In this document: piece after piece, positions 1-9,788 of the stretch
How positions within the stretch are numbered: the stretch's first letter is position 1
How the letters are laid out: each line of letters begins with the position of its first letter
Source: Polynucleobacter necessarius
GTDB taxonomy: Bacteria; Pseudomonadota; Gammaproteobacteria; Burkholderiales; Burkholderiaceae
Direction: 5' to 3'
NCBI RefSeq assembly: GCF_900095185.1
Contig: NZ_LT606948.1
Coordinates: 823,823 to 887,822 of the forward strand
DNA length: 64,000 nucleotides
Translations under genes and position numbers: made by a program
Notes under the pieces: generated by a model
Seen by the model: the letters and a program-made list of their open reading frames with translations, nothing else
What the model was told of the DNA's origin: nothing
Database searches by the model: none

Positions 1-744
1 CAAGAGCTGTGCCAGTGCTACCTTATTGGCACCCTCAGTTGCTGTCTCATAGGTCCAACGCCAACGGACGTGCCACAAGCAATGATATCGCCAGCTTCAA
101 GTGGCACATTCTGAGAGATCGGGCTTACCAGTTTTGCCGGCGGGCAGATCATATCTGCAATTAGGTAGTTTTGACGCTCTTGATCATTAAGAATGGTTTT
201 GATAGTCAGCTTATTTGGGTCTACATCGGTCGTGATGTAGAGACCAAAGACGCCAAAGGTCTTAAAACTCTTGGCGCGAGTCCACTGAGCATACCCAGGA
301 TCACGATTTAAGATTTCGATGGCTGTGACATCATTAATGCAGGTATAACCAACAATTGCTTTAGCCGCCTCTGCTTCATTGACTGCATGACAATGCTTGC
401 CGATTACAATACCCAACTCGCCTTCATCAACGACTTTTCCTGAATAGGATTTGGGGGTGTGAATAACTTGGTTTGCTGCCAAAAAGGAATTGTGTCCTTT
501 TAAAAAGTAAAGCGGCTCAGCAGGAACTGCATGCTCAAGCTTAGTGACCAATGCATGAAAGTTATCAACCATTTTGGACGGGGTGCATGGGATATCAATT
601 GTTACATCAGATAATTTAATGGTCTCGCCAGTTGCCTTAGGTCCGTTAAATAGGCCGCCATCGTAAGTGGCAATTTGATCTCCCTGTACTTGTTTGTCCT
701 AAAGCACTTTTTCCTTGATGTTGAAATTTGAGCCACTGAGCCAT
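1..744 (-). pseudogene. Fumarylacetoacetate hydrolase family protein, frameshifted and cut by the window edge
   Basis: The longest intact piece (18-572) has the FAH-fold features: VDEGELGIVIGKH, a metal-binding E-G-E-type segment, and ACGTSVGVG near the end. The family cleaves or hydrates C-C bonds in aromatic and keto-acid breakdown. The same frame continues upstream of the internal Met to about 700, where a TAG lies. The real N-terminus, MAQWLKFQHQGKSALG from an ATG at 742-744, is in another frame, so an indel lies near 695-705. At the 3' end the frame after GVGPM runs into a stop at about 18-20, while another frame continues as ETATEGANKVALAQLL to the window edge, so a second frameshift lies near 46-50. 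Two frameshifts in one gene argue for a true pseudogene. The substrate cannot be told from sequence. Confidence 0.8.
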
Positions 745-800
745 AAGGTGATCATATAAGGTTAAATATTTGATATGTAATATCTTACAGGGATAGATTG

Positions 801-1740
801 ATGTCAAAGTCTTCTGAGCTTACATTTGCACCAGAACAAGATCAGCCGGCATGCTATGTTGGAGCGCACCCGAAGCTATTATTTAGGCTTAGGATACGAA
901 AATCCCTAAGTATGGGCCCATTTCGTGAACGTCCCCTTTTTTCTCCTCTGAAAAAGCCACTTTCAGAGTCTGAATTGGGAATAATTACGACGGCAGCTCC
1001 CTATGATCCGGATAAAGGTCCTCAGGGTCAGGATGCGCCATACAACGCCGCCGCTAAGTTTTATCAACCATACAGTCAATCTGTGGGCGGTAAGAGCGAT
1101 CTACGAATTGTACATGTTGGCGTTGAACGTAAAAACGCCGATATGAAAGATAGCAAGTATTGGTTTCCTCTGGAAACTGCAGACAGAACGGTTAGCGCTG
1201 GCAGAGTAAAAGCGATTTCTTCGAATGTTTATGGTCTACCGACTAATTGGAGGCAGCGACATACATTAGAGACAGATGCCCATCTCGTGTTAGAAATGCT
1301 AAAAGCAGATGGTGTGGATGTGGCGGTATTAATTCCAAACTGCCCAATATGTCATCAGAGCCAAAGTTTGTTAGCGCGATATTTGGAGTCAGCGGGTATT
1401 TCCACTGTATTGATGGGCGCGGCCAAAGACATCGTGGAATATTGCGGAGTACCCCGTTTCTTATTTAGTGATTTTCCGCTGGGCAATGCCGCTGCAAAAC
1501 CGAATGACTTAGCATCGCAAGATATTAATCTTGACTTAGCTTTACGGCTGCTCGAATTAGCTCCAATCTGCCGCACTACCCGTTCAATCTCCATTAATTT
1601 GGTCTGAGGACCCTTCTTGGAAATTGGATTATTCAAATTTAGCCAAACTATCCAGTGGAGAAATTGCACGCTTACGTGAAGAATCTGAATTGGCACGCAT
1701 TACTGCACGTGAGCTCCGAGTTAGTAGCCTAGGAGCTTAA
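801..1740 (+). pseudogene. GrdB-like (glycine/betaine/sarcosine/D-proline reductase family) protein, multiply frameshifted
   Basis: The frame from ATG 801 shows the family features: PLKKPLSESELGIITTAAPY, a VLIPNCPICHQS motif at about residues 176-187 where clostridial GrdB carries selenocysteine, and AAKDIVEYCGVPRFLFSDFP. Homologues are common in Burkholderiales, and their role there is not established. Three places are broken. Between about 860 and 940 the ORF is out of the ancestral frame: the +1 frame there reads ERTRSYYLGLGYENP, a TAA at 907-909, then VWAHFVNVPF. Near 1577-1580 an extra C shifts the frame, because dropping it gives TTVQSPLIWSEDPSWKLDY and an open frame to TAA 1738-1740. 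The long ORF 798-1607 is therefore deceptive. The 3' end overlaps the ispB stop region by 4 nt. Confidence 0.85.
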
Positions 1741-2741
1741 GTTTGCCTTGTCAGAGAGTAGGTGCAAAGCTCCTGAAGAGCTTTACTAGCTTGGTTTGCT
1801 GGGAAGTCTTTAAGGCAGGAAAGCGCTAGGTCTGCTTCACGTTTAGCGGCTGCTTGTGTGTAATCGAGAGCGCCCGAGCTTTGAACTGCAGAGAGGATTT
1901 TGATAAACACATCATCTGGTAAGTCTTGATTTTGTTTAATTGTTGCGCGGACCAATAAGCGCTCTTCATTGCTGCCATTTTCAAGCAAATAAATCAGCGG
2001 TAATGTGGGCTTACCTTCGCGTAAATCATCACCAGCATTTTTCCCCATTTGAGCTGCGTTAGCGGTGTAATCTAGTAGATCATCCATTAACTGAAAAGCG
2101 GTGCCGATATGACGCCCGAATGCTGCTGCCCGCTCGCGTTGAGTATCTGAAGCGTTGGCGAGAATGGCCCCAAGTTCGGTAGAGGCCTCGAATAGTTTGG
2201 CAGTTTTGTAGCGAATCACTTGAAGGTAGCTGGCTTCATCGACTTCCGGATCATTCATATTGAGGAGTTGTAGTACCTCACCTTCAGCAATCGTATTGGT
2301 TGCATCTGACAGAATTTGCATGACTCGCAGGTCATTAGGCCTCACCATCATCTGAAAGGCTCGGGAATATAAGAAATCGCCCACTAAGACGCTGGCCGCA
2401 TTGCCGAATGCGGCATTTGCTGTCTCACGTCCTCTTCTGAGAGTGGATTCGTCGACGACATCATCATGAAGCAGGGTGGCTGTATGAATGAATTCCACGA
2501 CAGCAGACATTTCCAATGTGTGGGGCGTTTCCTGGCCATTGGCCAAAGCTTTGGCTACAAGCATCAATAGGGCGGGTCTAACCCGTTTGCCACCCGCTTG
2601 GATAATATAAGTTGAGATTTGATCGATTAAGGCAACTTTTGAGGTCAAACGCTGACGCATAACCTCGTCTAAGGCCTTGAAATCTAAGGCGATTGGGGCC
2701 AGAATTTGGCTTAAGGCATTGATTTTGACAGTGCTCGTCAT
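1737..2741 (-). CDS. ispB: Octaprenyl (all-trans polyprenyl) diphosphate synthase
   Basis: This enzyme extends farnesyl diphosphate with isopentenyl diphosphate to make the long side chain of ubiquinone. The 334-residue protein is full length. It shows GKRVRP at 51-56 for substrate diphosphate binding, the first aspartate-rich motif DDVVD at 93-97 and the second, DDLLD, at 220-224, all needed for Mg2+ and allylic substrate binding. It is divergent from rplU-rpmA, the usual arrangement in proteobacteria. Its start region overlaps the strong promoter of that operon, so transcription of the two may interfere. The exact chain length (C40 or other) cannot be read from sequence, and octaprenyl is assumed from the family. 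Confidence 0.95.
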   Translation of the reverse strand: MTSTVKINALSQILAPIALDFKALDEVMRQRLTSKVALIDQISTYIIQAGGKRVRPALLMLVAKALANGQETPHTLEMSAVVEFIHTATLLHDDVVDESTLRRGRETANAAFGNAASVLVGDFLYSRAFQMMVRPNDLRVMQILSDATNTIAEGEVLQLLNMNDPEVDEASYLQVIRYKTAKLFEASTELGAILANASDTQRERAAAFGRHIGTAFQLMDDLLDYTANAAQMGKNAGDDLREGKPTLPLIYLLENGSNEERLLVRATIKQNQDLPDDVFIKILSAVQSSGALDYTQAAAKREADLALSCLKDFPANQASKALQELCTYSLTRQT

Positions 2742-2753
2742 GCAAGATATAAT
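2725..2753 (+). promoter_or_regulatory. Consensus sigma-70 promoter of rplU-rpmA
   Basis: A perfect TTGACA at 2725-2730 and a perfect TATAAT at 2748-2753 are separated by 17 nt, which is the ideal sigma-70 layout. Transcription would start near 2760, leaving a leader of about 55 nt before the rplU ATG at 2817. The -35 box lies inside the first codons of the divergent ispB gene. Confidence 0.85.
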
Positions 2754-2816
2754 GATAGGCTTAGCTTATCCAGGCTGGATTAGCTTAAATGTAGATATTA
2801 ATTGAGGTTTCAAACC

Positions 2817-3128
2817 ATGTACGCGGTCATAAAAACCGGTGGCAAACAGTATAAAGTTGCTGCAGGCGAAAAATTGAAAATAGAACAGATACCAGCGGAA
2901 ATCGGCAGCGAAATCACTCTTGGCCAAGTCCTCGCCGTTGGCGAGGGCGCTTCACTGAAATTAGGTGATCCATTGGTTAATGGTGCAGCTGTGATGGCCA
3001 CTGTCGTCTCCCAAGGACGACACGATAAAGTGACAATCTTTAAGATGCGCCGTCGCAAGCATTATCAAAAGCACCAAGGCCATCGTCAAAATTTCACTGA
3101 AATTTTGATCAACACGATTAAAGCCTAA
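2817..3128 (+). CDS. rplU: 50S ribosomal protein L21
   Basis: L21 binds 23S rRNA in the large ribosomal subunit. The start [14 protein letters not shown] is the near-universal L21 N-terminus, so ATG 2817 is chosen over a possible in-frame start 15 nt upstream. The 103-residue length is normal. The C-terminal [16 protein letters not shown] segment is the typical basic rRNA-binding part. It is the first gene of a two-gene operon with rpmA, 19 nt away, behind a consensus promoter. Confidence 0.98.
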   Translation: MYAVIKTGGKQYKVAAGEKLKIEQIPAEIGSEITLGQVLAVGEGASLKLGDPLVNGAAVMATVVSQGRHDKVTIFKMRRRKHYQKHQGHRQNFTEILINTIKA

Positions 3129-3147
3129 TTCAGGGTAGGAGAAAGAT

Positions 3148-3408
3148 ATGGCACAGAAAAAAGGCGGCGGCTCAACACGAAATGGCCGTGACTCAGAAGC
3201 GAAACGCTTAGGCGTTAAGGTGTTTGGCGGCGAGCATATTCATGCTGGCAGCATCATCGTTCGTCAACGAGGCACACGTGTACATCCAGGTGCTAACGTT
3301 GGTATTGGCAAAGATCACACTTTGTTTGCTTTGATTGACGGACAAGTGGAATTCGGCGCTAAGGGTGCTTTAAAGAAGGCCCAAGTTTCAGTCTTCCCTC
3401 GTGCATAA
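3148..3408 (+). CDS. rpmA: 50S ribosomal protein L27
   Basis: L27 sits near the peptidyl transferase centre, where its N-terminal tail helps position tRNA. The 86-residue protein starts [16 protein letters not shown], the standard sequence without an N-terminal cleavage extension. It also contains [17 protein letters not shown], the family core. AGGAGA is a clear ribosome-binding site just upstream. It is cotranscribed with rplU and followed by a GC-rich hairpin before obgE. Confidence 0.98.
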   Translation: MAQKKGGGSTRNGRDSEAKRLGVKVFGGEHIHAGSIIVRQRGTRVHPGANVGIGKDHTLFALIDGQVEFGAKGALKKAQVSVFPRA

Positions 3409-3469
3409 GGCGCCTGCCTGACTGAGAAACGTTTGATTCAGATTTATTCCGAATTTAACTCTTAGGAAC

Positions 3470-3497
3470 AGGCCTCGCTAAGCGAGGCCTTGTTTAT
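3470..3497 (+). terminator. GC-rich hairpin between rpmA and obgE
   Basis: GGCCTCGC at 3471-3478 pairs with GCGAGGCC at 3482-3489 over a 3-nt loop. It is followed by TTGTTTATT, a weak U-rich tail. It looks like an attenuator or terminator for the ribosomal protein operon. The only ribosome-binding-site-like bases for obgE (CGAGG) lie inside its 3' arm, so it may also limit obgE translation. Confidence 0.6.
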
Positions 3498-3499
3498 TC

Positions 3500-4588
3500 A
3501 TGAAATTTATAGACGAAGCACGTATTGAAGTAATTGCCGGGCAAGGTGGTGCCGGAAGTGCCTCTATGCGCCGTGAAAAGTTCATTGAATTTGGTGGTCC
3601 TGATGGTGGCGATGGTGGCAAAGGCGGAAGTGTCTGGGCTATTGCCGATCGCAATATCAACACTTTGATTGATTATCGTTACGCAAAAACACATATTGCA
3701 AAAAATGGTGAGCCGGGTCGTGGAGCTGACTGTTACGGACGCGCTGGCGATGATATTGAATTGCGCATGTCGGTTGGCACCATCATTTCTGACTATGAAA
3801 CAGGTGAGCCTATTGCTGACTTAACTACGCATGGTGAACGTTTGTGTCTAGCGCAAGGTGGTGTTGGTGGTTGGGGCAATATTCACTTTAAGAGTAGTAC
3901 TAATCGGGCTCCGCGCCAGAAGACTAATGGCAAGCCTGGTGAACGCCGTAAGTTGAAATTGGAACTTAAGGTATTGGCTGACGTAGGTTTATTGGGCATG
4001 CCAAATGCTGGCAAATCTACCTTGATCACTGCGGTTTCTAATGCCCGACCAAAGATTGCGGATTACCCATTCACTACTTTGCATCCAAACTTGGGTGTTG
4101 TTCGTGTTGGTAATGAGCGTAGCTTTGTGATTGCGGACATACCGGGGTTGATTGAGGGTGCAGCTGAGGGTGCTGGTTTAGGTCATCGTTTTTTGCGCCA
4201 CTTGCAACGTACAGGTGTCTTGCTGCATTTGGTTGAGATTGCCCCTTTTGATGAGAAAGTAGATCCAGTAGCGGATGCTAATGCCATCGTCAATGAGTTG
4301 CGTAAGTATGATGAGGCTTTGGTTGAGAAGCCACGATGGTTGGTGTTCAATAAAGTCGACATGATCCCAGAGGAAGATCGTAAAAAAGTGGTTGCCGACT
4401 TTGTTAAAAAGTTTAAGTGGAAGGGGCCTGTTTTTGAGATTTCCGCTTTAACTGGTATGGGCTGCGATAAGCTCTGCTACTCTTTGCAGGATTACTTAGA
4501 CTCTGTACGTCGTGATCGAGATGATGCTGATGAGCGCGCTCAAGATCCTCGGTATCAAGACGCTGCAGAGGATAAAAAACCAGATTAA
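3500..4588 (+). CDS. obgE: GTPase ObgE/CgtA
   Basis: Obg is an essential GTPase involved in late assembly of the 50S subunit. The glycine-rich Obg fold fills residues 1-158 ([27 protein letters not shown]). The G domain follows with G1 GMPNAGKS at 166-173, G2-region FTT at 191-193, G3 DIPG at 213-216 and G4 NKVD at 284-287. The acidic C-terminal tail ends DAAEDKKPD. The 362-residue length is normal. Its place after rplU-rpmA and before proB is the usual Burkholderiales order. The start codon lies 11 nt after a hairpin. Confidence 0.97.
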   Translation: MKFIDEARIEVIAGQGGAGSASMRREKFIEFGGPDGGDGGKGGSVWAIADRNINTLIDYRYAKTHIAKNGEPGRGADCYGRAGDDIELRMSVGTIISDYETGEPIADLTTHGERLCLAQGGVGGWGNIHFKSSTNRAPRQKTNGKPGERRKLKLELKVLADVGLLGMPNAGKSTLITAVSNARPKIADYPFTTLHPNLGVVRVGNERSFVIADIPGLIEGAAEGAGLGHRFLRHLQRTGVLLHLVEIAPFDEKVDPVADANAIVNELRKYDEALVEKPRWLVFNKVDMIPEEDRKKVVADFVKKFKWKGPVFEISALTGMGCDKLCYSLQDYLDSVRRDRDDADERAQDPRYQDAAEDKKPD

Positions 4589-4608
4589 ATATCGATTTAT
4601 TTATTGCT

Positions 4609-5406
4609 ATGAGTGTTAAAACCCCCCAACGGATTGTTGTCAAAGTAGGTTCGAGCCTCGTCACGAATAATGGTGAGGGCTTAGACTATGCTGCAATCGC
4701 GCTGTGGGCCGAACAAATGGCAGGCCTATTAAAGGCTGGTCATGAGGTATTGATGGTGAGCTCGGGCGCTATTGCCGAAGGTATGAAACGCTTAGGTTGG
4801 ACCAAGCGCCCTCAAGAGATTCATCAACTGCAAGCAGCAGCTGCAGTTGGGCAAATGGGCTTGGTTCAAGTTTACGAGAGTTGTTTTGCGCGTTTTAATT
4901 TACGCAGTGCCCAGATTTTATTAACCAATACCGACTTAGCTGATGCAGAGCGCAATGCTAATGCAAGAGCGACTCTGGACACCTTGCTGAAGATGGGTGT
5001 TGTTCCGATTATTAATGAGAATGATACGGTTGTAACGGATGAGATTAAGTTTGGCGATAACGATAGCCTGGCTGCCTTAGTAACGAATTTGATTCATGCG
5101 GATTTATTAGCGATATTGACAGATCAAGGTGGCCTTTTTACCTCCGATCCTCGTCAAAACCCAAATGCCACATTGCTGATTGATGCAATAGCAGGTGACC
5201 CTGCTTTGGAAAAAATGGCAGGCGGAGCTGCGAGTGAATTGAGTAAGGGAGGTATGTTAACGAAAGTTTTGGCTGCCAAGATTGCAGTGAAAACGGGTGC
5301 AGCCACTGTAATTGCCTCTGGACGCGAACCGAATGTCCTTACTCGCTTAATTGCCGGGGAGCGGATTGGGACTTTCCTAGCCCCCACCTCTATTGAGGGT
5401 AGTTAG
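4609..5406 (+). CDS. proB: Glutamate 5-kinase, single-domain form without a PUA domain
   Basis: ProB phosphorylates glutamate in the first step of proline synthesis. The amino-acid kinase domain is complete: [10 protein letters not shown] at 10-19 binds phosphate, VSSGAIAEG follows, and NENDTVV and [11 protein letters not shown] bind substrate. The protein has 265 residues and stops right after the kinase domain, whereas many proteobacterial ProB proteins run to about 370 with a C-terminal PUA domain. I see no PUA remnant in the following bases, which belong to a minus-strand pseudogene. Some families lack the domain naturally, so this may be ancestral. The partner proA lies separately at 46.7 kb. 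Confidence 0.93.
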   Translation: MSVKTPQRIVVKVGSSLVTNNGEGLDYAAIALWAEQMAGLLKAGHEVLMVSSGAIAEGMKRLGWTKRPQEIHQLQAAAAVGQMGLVQVYESCFARFNLRSAQILLTNTDLADAERNANARATLDTLLKMGVVPIINENDTVVTDEIKFGDNDSLAALVTNLIHADLLAILTDQGGLFTSDPRQNPNATLLIDAIAGDPALEKMAGGAASELSKGGMLTKVLAAKIAVKTGAATVIASGREPNVLTRLIAGERIGTFLAPTSIEGS

Positions 5407-5998
5407 TGAATGATGCTATATGAATGGCTTGGCTTAGTGCCGCCAGTAAATCCATTTGGGTTGCGTGATTGCAGAATTGTTTTGATATTTTTTTCTTGTA
5501 AATTGAAATTGCAAAAAGCACCCTGCGCTAGAGCGGCTTGATAGCGATTGGGGATATTGCTTTGTATTGTTTTCCAGCTGGATAATGGATTCTCCCTCCA
5601 AGGACTATTGTCAAAGATGCCATCAAGGCGCCATTGAAATGAATCACAGCGAATACCTTCATATTGCGCTTGCGTGCGCGCTTCCGCTTGGATTTGTCAT
5701 CACCACAATATAGCGCGCGTAACGCCATCTGCGCCGATCTGTATAGAGTCCGTCTCTACCGCAATAGAGAGACTGTATCTACCGCAAATTTGAAAATAGT
5801 ATGCTGGGAAATATAAAAAGGCACTAAGGTAGCTTGGTTGGGTGGGTTGAGGGGCATAGTGGTTGTGCCCTCCTTGAATATCATTGGCGTAAAAGGATCT
5901 AGTCCGCTTTGCAGGAGATCGCCTGTGCATACAGCTAATCCTGCGCCCATGATGGCGGCGCCAATGTAGGAGTAAGTCCGCTGGAATGAATTAGTCAT
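5403..5998 (-). pseudogene. CNP1-like family protein, pseudogene
   Basis: Starting at ATG 5996-5998 there is a signal-like N-terminus (YIGAAIMGAGLAVCTG), then FYISQHTIFKFAVDT. The reading then jumps frames: SIQIGADGVTRAIL in a second frame, VVMTNPSGSAHAS in a third, and QYEGIRCDSFQWRLDG onward to a TAA at 5403-5405. These blocks follow the order of the CNP1-like family, which in Burkholderiales commonly sits next to rppH. The function of the family is not known to me. The first frameshift is explained by a 23-nt tandem duplication. At least three frameshifts make it non-functional. Its start overlaps the rppH stop by 4 nt. Confidence 0.8.
5743..5786. repeat. Imperfect 23-nt tandem duplication
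   Basis: Two adjacent copies (5743-5763 and 5764-5786 on the plus strand) both end in CTACCGCA and begin ATAGAG. On the minus strand they encode AVDTVSL and AVETDSI in different frames. A unit length that is not a multiple of three explains the frameshift in the CNP1-like gene. Confidence 0.6.
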
Positions 5999-6594
5999 TG
6001 AGATTTGACTTTTGGGTTTTCTTCTTTAGAGCGCTCTTGAGAGTTGCCGTAAAAAGATTGAATGAGATTAAGAGGTGTTCCCCAGGCAAGTTGTTGCCTC
6101 CTGATGCCTCGAGCAAGATAGCGCGCTAACTCTGATAGCGCCAATTGATAAACTTCACGCTTGAAGCCAATTACTGAATCTAATGGAATCCAAAATGGGA
6201 CCCAACGCCAAGCATCAAATTCGGGATGTTCTGAAGCGCGTAATTGGATATCGCTGTCTAACCCAGCCAGACGAAGCAGAAACCATATTTGCTTTTGTCC
6301 ACGATAAGCTGCCCGATGTACACGAGTAGAGTTTTGGCGGCGCAAGTATTCCTCAGGGACATCGTAGCGAAGCCAATCCCTAGTGCGTCCAATAATTTGG
6401 ACATGCTCCGGCAGTAAGCCAACCTCCTCTTGCAATTCGCGGTACATAGCCTGTTCAGGGCTCTCACCATGCTGAATCCCACCCTGTGGGAACTGCCACG
6501 AATGCTGCCCAACGCGTTTTCCCCAGAAAATCTCGTTACGGCTGTTAAGGAGGACAATGCCGACATTCGGGCGATACCCCTCACGGTCAAGCAT
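5995..6594 (-). CDS. rppH: RNA pyrophosphohydrolase (Nudix)
   Basis: RppH removes pyrophosphate from the 5' triphosphate of mRNA and so starts decay. The start [15 protein letters not shown] is typical. The Nudix box runs from G38 to L60 ([20 protein letters not shown] and VGL), with the catalytic REXXEE glutamates present. WFLLRL and FDAWRWV are further family features. The 199 residues include a C-terminal tail beyond the Nudix fold (about 170 on), which is variable in this family. It is divergent from proS with 48 nt between them, and the broken CNP1-like gene lay downstream in the same transcript. Confidence 0.95.
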   Translation of the reverse strand: MLDREGYRPNVGIVLLNSRNEIFWGKRVGQHSWQFPQGGIQHGESPEQAMYRELQEEVGLLPEHVQIIGRTRDWLRYDVPEEYLRRQNSTRVHRAAYRGQKQIWFLLRLAGLDSDIQLRASEHPEFDAWRWVPFWIPLDSVIGFKREVYQLALSELARYLARGIRRQQLAWGTPLNLIQSFYGNSQERSKEENPKVKSQ

Positions 6595-6642
6595 GATCGT
6601 GCCTCAAATCCTTTAAAATCAACGATTTGATTATATCCATAC

Positions 6643-8385
6643 ATGAAAGCCTCACAATCATTTCTCGCTACGCTAAAAGAAACTCCCTCCGATGCTGAGG
6701 TGGTTTCGCACAAACTGATGGTGCGTGCAGGACTCATTCGCAAACTTAGTGCGGGCGTCTACAACTACCTACCTCTCGGTTTAAAGGTCATCCGTAAGGT
6801 GGAAAACATTATTCGCGAAGAGATGAACCGTGCTGGCGCGATTGAGTTATTGATGCCGATGATTCAGCCTGCTGAATTGTGGCAAGAGACTGGGCGTTGG
6901 GAAAAGATGGGTCCAGAGTTACTTCGCATCAAGGATCGTCATGATCGCGATTTTTTAATTCAGCCGACTTCTGAAGAAGTCATTACTGATTTAGTGCGCA
7001 ATGAACTTAAGAGCTACAAACAGTTGCCCGTCAATTTTTATCAAATTCAGACGAAGTTCCGTGACGAGCGTCGCCCTCGTTTTGGCATCATGCGTGGTCG
7101 TGAATTTAGTATGAAAGATGCGTACTCATTTGATCGTGATGCCGAGGGACTTAAGAAGTCTTATCAAATTATGCTTGATGCCTATACACGGATCTTCAAG
7201 CGTATGGGGTTAAAGTTTCGTGCCGTGACTGCAGATAATGGCGCTATTGGCGGCTCTGGTAGCCAAGAGTTTCATGTGATTGCAGATACTGGAGAAGATG
7301 CAATTGTGTATTGCCCCAATTCTGATTATGCCGCCAATTTAGAGGCCGCTGAATCTTTAGCACTGAATGCATCTCGTGCCACAGCCTCTTGTGCAATGAC
7401 CAAGGTGCCAACACCAGAGAAAACAAACTGTGCAGATGTTGCTCAGTTCTTGAATATTCCTCTTCAATCAACGGTGAAATCGCTATTGTTTGCAGTTGAT
7501 CAAGAAAATGGGCCAGCAAAACTCTTTATGTTATTGGTTCGCGGAGATCATGAGCTTAATGAAGTGAAAGCAGGTAAGATTCCTGGAATGGCGGAGTCCC
7601 GTTTTGCTACCGAAGCAGAAATCAAGCAAGCTTGTAATGCAATAGCTGGTTATTTGGGACCAGTTGGTATAAGTGCTGATGTAACTGTTGTTGCTGATCG
7701 TACCGTAGCCAATATGGCTGATTTTGTTTGCGGTGCAAATGATGCAGATCATCATTTGACTGGGGTGAATTGGGGTCGAGATTTGCCTGAGCCATTGGTA
7801 ATGGATATCCGAAATGCAGTGATTGGTGACCCTTCGCCTGACGGAAAAGGTGTTGTGGATATTTGTCGTGGAATAGAAGTGGGTCACGTGTTCCAATTAG
7901 GAACACGCTACTCAGAGGCAATGTGTTGCACTTATTTGGATCAACAGGGGAAAGCCCAGCTAATGGTAATGGGCTGTTACGGTGTTGGCGTGACGCGTTT
8001 ACTTGGCGCAGCAATTGAGCAAGGGCATGATGAGAAAGGCATTATTTGGCCAATTTCCATGGCGCCTTTTGAGGTCGTGATTTGCCCAATGGGTTATGAC
8101 AAGTCAGAGGCTGTCAGAGCTGCATGCGATCAATTGCATGAAGAGTTATTGAATGCGGGTATTGACGTCATTTTAGATGATCGTAATGAACGTCCAGGAG
8201 CGATGTTTGCTGATTGGGAATTAGTCGGAGCACCATTCCGGGTGGTGATTGGCGATCGTGGTTTGGCAGATTCTCAAGTCGAATTTAAGGGTCGCACTGA
8301 TGCTGACGCTCAAAATATTCCGTTGGCGCAAATCAAAGAGAAAGTGATTTCTGCGATTCAAGCAGCAAAGAACTTGGTGGGCTAA
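6643..8385 (+). CDS. proS: Prolyl-tRNA synthetase, bacterial type
   Basis: It charges tRNA-Pro with proline. The 580-residue protein has class II motifs: motif 1 around [18 protein letters not shown], motif 2 [17 protein letters not shown] and motif 3 [17 protein letters not shown]. Residues of about 230-400 form the inserted editing domain of the bacterial-type enzyme, which clears Ala-tRNA-Pro. The C-terminal anticodon-binding domain starts near [12 protein letters not shown]. It is convergent with ffh, and the two stop codons abut at 8385/8386 with no room for a separate terminator. Confidence 0.97.
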   Translation: MKASQSFLATLKETPSDAEVVSHKLMVRAGLIRKLSAGVYNYLPLGLKVIRKVENIIREEMNRAGAIELLMPMIQPAELWQETGRWEKMGPELLRIKDRHDRDFLIQPTSEEVITDLVRNELKSYKQLPVNFYQIQTKFRDERRPRFGIMRGREFSMKDAYSFDRDAEGLKKSYQIMLDAYTRIFKRMGLKFRAVTADNGAIGGSGSQEFHVIADTGEDAIVYCPNSDYAANLEAAESLALNASRATASCAMTKVPTPEKTNCADVAQFLNIPLQSTVKSLLFAVDQENGPAKLFMLLVRGDHELNEVKAGKIPGMAESRFATEAEIKQACNAIAGYLGPVGISADVTVVADRTVANMADFVCGANDADHHLTGVNWGRDLPEPLVMDIRNAVIGDPSPDGKGVVDICRGIEVGHVFQLGTRYSEAMCCTYLDQQGKAQLMVMGCYGVGVTRLLGAAIEQGHDEKGIIWPISMAPFEVVICPMGYDKSEAVRAACDQLHEELLNAGIDVILDDRNERPGAMFADWELVGAPFRVVIGDRGLADSQVEFKGRTDADAQNIPLAQIKEKVISAIQAAKNLVG

Positions 8386-9768
8386 TTATTTTTTCAAGAG
8401 GCCGCCTAGACCTTTAGCGGCTCCTTTTGCAGCCATACTTGCCATGGTGCGAGCCATTTTGCCGCCCTTAAATTGCTTCATCATCGTTTGCATTTGCTCA
8501 AATTGAGCTAGCAGACGATTGACTTCTTGCACTTCTACGCCTGAACCTGCAGCAATACGACGTTTGCGACTGGCCTTTAACAATTCAGGCTTTCTTCGTT
8601 CCTGAGGTGTCATGCTGTCAATAATGCCGCGCATTCGGATGGTCTGTTGATCGGCATTGCTGAGATTGGTTTTAGAGGCTGCTTGCCCCATTTGGCTTGG
8701 TAGCCTATCCATTAAGCTGGCCATGCCACCCATCTTTTGCATCTGCATGAGCTGATCGCGAAAGTCCTCCAGATCAAACCCGCCCTTAGAAATCTTCGTC
8801 GCTAACTTTTCTGCTTTAGCGACGTCAACGTGTTGTTGGGCTTGTTCAATCAAAGCCAGAATATCGCCCATACCCAAGATACGATTGGCCATGCGTTCAG
8901 CATCAAAGGCTTCAAGACCATCCATTTTTTCGGCAACGCCGATAAATTTGAGTGGCACACCAGTCACTTGACGAACAGAAAGCGCAGCACCGCCACGAGA
9001 GTCTCCATCAAGTTTGGTCAGAATGACGCCTGTGAGTGGTAGAGCCTCATGGAAAGCCTTCGCTGTGTTGACGGCATCTTGACCCAGCATGGCGTCGACA
9101 ACAAATAAGGTCTCGATTGGGTTTAGGCTAGCATGCAAGGTTTTAATTTCTTGCATCAGCGCTTCATCGATACCAAGGCGACCTGCCGTATCGACTAAGA
9201 CAACATCAAAATAATGGCGTTTTGCCCAATCTAAAGCCGCAAGTGCAATGTCATTGGGCTTTTGATGAACATTGCTTGGGAAAAATTCAGCAGCAACCTG
9301 CTTGGTAACCGTTTCTAATTGCTCAATAGCTGCAGGACGATAGACGTCACAAGAAACTGTTAGTACCTTCTTTTTCTTCTTTTCTTGAAGCCATTTGGCC
9401 AGCTTACCAACAGATGTGGTTTTACCAGCACCCTGTAAACCAGCCATCAAGATTACTGCTGGGGGCTGCGTGGCTAAATTGAGCTCGCCACTTTGATTGG
9501 TATCACCGCGCATTACTTGAGCGAGTTCCCCTTGGACTACACCTACCAGCGCTTGGCCAGGGCTCAGACTTCCAACCACTTCCTCACCAAGGGCTTTAAA
9601 TTTAATTTGCTTGAGTAAAGACTTCACCACTGGAAGCGCTACGTCAGCCTCCAACAAGGCCAGACGGATTTCTCGCAGCATTTCTGCGGTGTTCGCCTCA
9701 GTAAGGCGGGCTTGGCCACGCATCGTTTTCACAACGCGAGATAGGCGGTCGGTGAGGTTTTTTAGCAT
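8386..9768 (-). CDS. ffh: Signal recognition particle protein Ffh
   Basis: Ffh binds 4.5S RNA and signal sequences and targets nascent membrane proteins to FtsY. Its 460 residues hold the N domain (1-90), then the G domain with G1 GLQGAGKTTS at 110-119, DTAGRLGIDE, and TKLDGDSRGGAALS. The methionine-rich M domain follows, including MQMQKMGGM and MRGIIDSMTPQERRKPELL. The C-terminus is glycine- and lysine-rich. Only 20 nt separate its start from the divergent membrane-protein gene, so each promoter must lie inside the other gene. Confidence 0.97.
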   Translation of the reverse strand: MLKNLTDRLSRVVKTMRGQARLTEANTAEMLREIRLALLEADVALPVVKSLLKQIKFKALGEEVVGSLSPGQALVGVVQGELAQVMRGDTNQSGELNLATQPPAVILMAGLQGAGKTTSVGKLAKWLQEKKKKKVLTVSCDVYRPAAIEQLETVTKQVAAEFFPSNVHQKPNDIALAALDWAKRHYFDVVLVDTAGRLGIDEALMQEIKTLHASLNPIETLFVVDAMLGQDAVNTAKAFHEALPLTGVILTKLDGDSRGGAALSVRQVTGVPLKFIGVAEKMDGLEAFDAERMANRILGMGDILALIEQAQQHVDVAKAEKLATKISKGGFDLEDFRDQLMQMQKMGGMASLMDRLPSQMGQAASKTNLSNADQQTIRMRGIIDSMTPQERRKPELLKASRKRRIAAGSGVEVQEVNRLLAQFEQMQTMMKQFKGGKMARTMASMAAKGAAKGLGGLLKK

Positions 9769-9788
9769 TTATCGATTAAAATTTCCAG

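Noticed and set aside
1355-1696. A 113-residue minus-strand ORF
   Set aside because: It lies wholly antisense to the GrdB-like pseudogene, whose own frames explain the sequence.
7244-8014. Several overlapping minus-strand ORFs within proS
   Set aside because: They are shadows of proS, which is complete and carries all class II motifs.
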